Positions 60,646 through 64,000 of a stretch of DNA of 64,000 bases are shown here, in pieces. Both the position numbers and the translations under genes were made by a program. Every line of letters starts with the position of its first letter. The first letter of the stretch is position 1. Origin of the DNA: JAJPJE01 sp963848375 (GTDB taxonomy: Bacteria; Acidobacteriota; Terriglobia; Terriglobales; Acidobacteriaceae); contig CAWKDK010000028.1 of the NCBI GenBank assembly GCA_963848375.1, positions 367,578 to 431,577 of the forward strand, in the 5' to 3' direction. The notes below the pieces were generated by a model. The model saw nothing but the letters and a program-made list of their open reading frames with translations, ran no database searches and was not told the origin of the DNA.

Positions 60646-62079
60646 CTATCCGCCGTACTTGCTGATCAGGTAATGGCCCAGTTCGTCTTCAAACTGTGAA
60701 TAGTCGCTGTGCAGATACTCTTTCATGGCGCCTTCCATCGACGCCCCTTGCCCAAGGCGCTCGAGAATACGGCGCAATTCGCTCATGCCGTAGGTATCGC
60801 GAATATATTCGGTTGCTGCCATGGATTCTGCGTAGGCCACAACTGCTTCATTCGTCTGAAAGCGCATGAACGATCCTTCCAGTGCCTGCAAAGGGATTTC
60901 GATATGTTGCGAATACAGCCGTGCCAGCTGCTGGCCATTTGCCGACGTGTCGCGCGGCTCCATCAATTGCGCGATACCCTCATTCAGCCATGTCGGACAA
61001 CGTCCCCCGGAGGCCTGGGCGATGAACGAGTGCGCCAACTCATGTCGCAGCACGCGTGCCATCTCGCCATTCACGCCGTCCACACCTTGCACGGGAATGC
61101 GCAACTTGCCATCGTTCAACGCGCCTGTCCAACTGGGAGCCCGGGTCACATCGAAGTATGCTTCTTCGGTGTAGAGGACTACGGGAATATTCTGCGACGG
61201 CGTAATTCCTAACTCATTACTGAGGTCGTTATAGTCCCCCTCGAGCGCCGAAACGATTTGTCCGCGCAGTTGATCTTTCGTGGCGCCTTCGTATCGCAGC
61301 GTGAAGTGTCCGGTCTCGCGTTCGCTGAAGTTGGCTTCCGTAGTCATTTCGCGCTTCAGCTTGTCGGCGTATTTCTGCAAATTCTCATCGGGGTGTAGAT
61401 CCAGAGATTTCTGCCAGGCCTTCTGCGCCTCTTTACCGCGGTCGGCGCTGTAATAGCAGAAGCCGAGTACCGCCCATGCGTCCGCCGAATCCGGCAAAGC
61501 GCGCGTGGCCTGTTCTGCGTAAGGCACTGCCTCCCGAACTCGACCGAGCTTCAACAGGGTGAGCGCATAATTCTGCAGGATGTAACCGTTGTCGGGAACG
61601 CTGGCCAGGGCTGTTTCAAGATACCGCCGCGCGTGTTCGCGATCGCCATGATCCAGTTCGAAGCGTCCCGCGATGAAGTATCCGGCGGCAATCAGGGCTG
61701 GATCCGCTGTCTTATCAATCGCATTCAGGGCGTCCTCGTCCACCTTACCATCGTGCACTACCTTGAATGCTACCTTGTCGGCCCCGCGCAATCCCAGTTC
61801 GCTGACCTCGGGAGCGGTCGGCACCGGTGCGCTCGCCGCCGCTTCTGCACCGGCTCCGGATTCACCTACTCCGGATTCTGGGCTCGATCCATCACGGTCG
61901 ATTCTCTCAACCAGCGATTTAGGGATACCATAGGTGCTGTCGTTGAGCTCGTATTTGATCTGCCCTTCTTCCTCATGGACGTTCGAAGCCACAATTGTCC
62001 GTCCACTTTTGAGGTGAATGGTATCTGCCGTGGCATGGCATGCCGCGAGGACCAGGACTCCGATGATGACTGTGCGCAC
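60646..62079 (-). CDS. Secreted TPR protein with peptidase-MA-like gluzincin domain
   Basis: About 477 residues from GTG 62079, which gives a signal peptide ('RTVIIGVLVLAACHATA'); longer frames to 62205 lack a ribosome site. Order: a small SH3-like segment ('TIHLKSGRTIVASNVHEEEGQIKYEL'), an Ala/Pro linker, TPRs (about 130-255, 'AREAVPYAEQATRALPDSADAWAVLGFCYYSADRGKEAQKAW'), then a peptidase MA-like domain with 'VLRHELAHSFIAQASGGRCPTWLNEGIAQLMEP' (HExxH plus Glu 20 residues later), C-terminal helices. The zinc ligands are complete. Possibly a periplasmic protease. Divergent from the M1-like peptidase, only 49 bp apart. Confidence 0.82.
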   Translation of the reverse strand: MRTVIIGVLVLAACHATADTIHLKSGRTIVASNVHEEEGQIKYELNDSTYGIPKSLVERIDRDGSSPESGVGESGAGAEAAASAPVPTAPEVSELGLRGADKVAFKVVHDGKVDEDALNAIDKTADPALIAAGYFIAGRFELDHGDREHARRYLETALASVPDNGYILQNYALTLLKLGRVREAVPYAEQATRALPDSADAWAVLGFCYYSADRGKEAQKAWQKSLDLHPDENLQKYADKLKREMTTEANFSERETGHFTLRYEGATKDQLRGQIVSALEGDYNDLSNELGITPSQNIPVVLYTEEAYFDVTRAPSWTGALNDGKLRIPVQGVDGVNGEMARVLRHELAHSFIAQASGGRCPTWLNEGIAQLMEPRDTSANGQQLARLYSQHIEIPLQALEGSFMRFQTNEAVVAYAESMAATEYIRDTYGMSELRRILERLGQGASMEGAMKEYLHSDYSQFEDELGHYLISKYGG

Positions 62080-62128
62080 GTGCGCGAATTCTAACAAAGA
62101 AAAATCGCTGTTCCGGTTAGCGGGATGG

Positions 62129-64000
62129 ATGCCTTTGCACTCCTTGGTGCTAGCACTCGCAGTCTTCTCGTGCCCAGTGGCGGCACAAGACATTGGATTC
62201 ATCAACGCGCTGCATCCAAATCCGCAGCCCGGGTTCCCCGAGCCACAGCATATCGGCAGCGTCGTCGCGAACAGTGGCGATAACGGGCCGTTGAGTCCGG
62301 CGGCTCAACTCTATCGGCAACTGCGGACGTCGGTCTCGATCCTGCGCGCGTGTATCACGTTCGTGATGCATCCATCGATCGCGAGGACCTGCACTTCACC
62401 CTCGACGACGGCACAATCGGCTTCACCGAGGCAACAAACGGACAAATCACGGGAGCGTTTTTCGAGGGAGACGGCGAAATTCTTCTCGTACCACCCGATC
62501 GCGTAGAGCGCCGCTCGCTGGGACTATTTGCGAAGGCCGGCATTTTGGAAGAGCGCTTCTCGACTGCCTACTTCCGCTTCAACGACGATACCGCCACCCA
62601 ACTTGAGAAATTCCTGCGTCCCGAAGAAGACGAAGACAAGCAGGCCTTCCTCGAGAAATGGAGCGGGACTGTAAGAACCTTGCCGAGGCGGATTCTCTCC
62701 GCCTGACGATTACGTTTCTGAACGGCACTGGCGCGGACGGCAAGTTTGTCAGGCGCGCGGATGACCAGATGTTGCGTGCTCGCATCTTTGGCGGACAGTA
62801 CGGCGTCTTTGACATCTCCTTCGATACGCTCTCGCAGGACAAATTAACGTTGCACAATTCGCGCATGCCCAGGGCGGCGCCGGGTTTTACAACGTATGGA
62901 CATCGTTCCCAATGCGGTCTCGCCGCGTGAGTTCGCACTCGCGCACCAGCACGCCAGCCGCGAGCACGGCAACGCCGGGAACCGAGGAGGCGCAGGATCG
63001 CCTGGTCGATATCTCCTCATACACGATCAAGACCGAAATCAAGCCCGATAATCAGCTCGATTGCGACGCAGTTGTAACAATGAAGGTTCGTGAGAGTGGC
63101 GACCGCGTTCTGTTCTGGGAGCTCTCACGCTATCTGAAAGTCAAACAGGTTGAGGCCGACGGAAAACCGCTGGATTTTCTGCAGAATGAAGCCATCGAAG
63201 GCACGGCACTGGCCCGCCGCGGCAACGACGTAATGGCCACTGTCTTCCCGCAGCCATTGCAGGCCGGGCAAGAAATTCGTCTCCACTTCCAATATTCAGG
63301 ATCGGTGCTGGCCGATGCCGGCGGCGGACTGATGTATGTCGGAGCGCGCGGAATCTGGTATCCGAATCGCGGCATGCATCCCGCAAATTTTGAGCTGGAG
63401 TTCCGCTATCCATCCGGCTCGACGCTGGTTGCGACCGGCAAGCGCGTCTCAGAAGAGAATGAGAATGGCATGGAGGTGGCGCGCTGGACTTCCGACCGCC
63501 CGCTGCCAACGGCCGGTTTCAATCTTGGCCATTACCGTCGCACTGCCAGCAACAACGGTCCGGTGCAAGTGGCAGTCTATGCTGGCAAGGGAATGGAGCG
63601 AGACTTCCCGAAGATGGAAGTCCCTATTCTGGCCAACTCAAAAGCTCCGGGACTCGCACAGTTGCAAGGCAGAGCCATGATGCGACAGATAGCGCCAAGC
63701 CCCGTTGCGGCAGAAGATGTCGGCACACGCGTGAGCAAGGCTCTTGACTACTTAACCCAGGAACTCGGTCCTTATCCCTATTCTTCGCTGTCACTCACGC
63801 AGATGCCCGGTCGCACCAGCCAGGGGTGGCCGACACTCATCTTTCTCTCTAGCTACTCGTTCCTTTCGCCCGAAGAGCTGCAGCAAATGAAGCTTTCGGA
63901 ATACCAAGGGCTTTTTTACTCCTACCTCATGCCCATTCACGAGTCAGCACATGAGTGGTGGGGCGACCTGGTGGGCTGGAAGAGCTATCGCGATCAGTGG
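62129..64000 (+). CDS. M1-family-like metallopeptidase, 5' part (frameshifted, runs off window)
   Basis: ATG 62129 gives a signal peptide 'PLHSLVLALAVFSCPVAAQD'. The coding frame then changes at about 62327 (to 'GLDPARVYHVRDASIDREDLHFTLDDGTIGF'), about 62665 (to 'CKNLAEADSLRLTITFLNGTGADGKFVRRADDQMLRA') and about 62890, after which one open frame continues to the window end: 'RLVDISSYTIKTEIKPDNQLDCDAVVTMKVRE' (beta domain), 'GWPTLIFLSSYSFLSP', and the zinc motif HESAHEWWGD at 63938. That motif (HExxHxWWGD) is typical of M1 peptidases, and the N-terminal beta domain fits. Three indels in 800 bp look like error or decay. The third ligand Glu lies beyond the window. Confidence 0.75.

Overview
The window looks like a chromosomal piece of an acidobacterium, probably class Terriglobia (Koribacter-like). 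This is inferred from a VWFA-related protein of the acidobacterial type, paired amidohydrolases, many eukaryote-like Ser/Thr kinases and PP2C/SpoIIE-type phosphatases, DUF3857/transglutaminase and PilZ proteins, a medium-high G+C content by eye, and intergenic DNA packed with small hairpin repeats. No prophage, conjugative or CRISPR module is visible. The only mobile-type gene is a REP-associated tyrosine transposase (RAYT) with its repeats.

Layout. 0-9 kb: periplasmic chaperone, a broken membrane protein gene, a DoxX-like protein, an ABC-2 export pair, a PilZ protein, and two acyl carrier proteins with fabF. 8.7-12.4 kb: a thioredoxin-like protein, then the RAYT with a five-unit REP array and further repeats. 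12.4-19 kb: two amidohydrolases, a polysaccharide deacetylase, a NapH-like Fe-S protein and small membrane proteins. 19-32 kb: VWFA-related protein, VOC protein, an unusual two-motif metalloprotease, a porin with an APC permease, a PP2C phosphatase with a kinase, and a transglutaminase/TPR pair. 32-39 kb: ammonium transporter, TonB-dependent receptor divergent from an orphan sugar-binding protein, and glutamine synthetase. 39-46.5 kb: dxs, tRNA-Cys, a sulfonate-type ABC transporter and a divergent porin. 46.5-51 kb: ECF sigma/anti-sigma, a divergent four-gene cupredoxin/metallophosphoesterase cluster, and tRNA-Ser. 51-64 kb: kinase, metallo-hydrolase, epimerase, YbaK, cupin, M49-like peptidase, DinB, RsbU-like phosphatase, TPR-gluzincin and the start of an M1 peptidase.

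The most striking system is at 44.1-44.75 kb. Two divergent transcripts, one for a TauT/SsuA-family ABC transporter and one for a putative porin, each begin with a short, apparently leaderless ORF carrying a run of cysteine codons, followed by a Rho-independent terminator. On the + strand the RNA can form a complete 1:2 / 2:3 / 3:4 set of alternative pairings of the trp-attenuator type. This reads as a paired cysteine-sensing attenuation system coupling outer- and inner-membrane sulfur uptake.

About ten otherwise conserved genes are interrupted by single-base frameshifts (ABC export pair, porin, amt, TonB receptor, metallo-hydrolase, epimerase, M1 peptidase and others). The number and scatter of these breaks suggest residual indel errors in the assembly more than true gene decay. 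The affected genes are therefore given as full spans with the break position noted.
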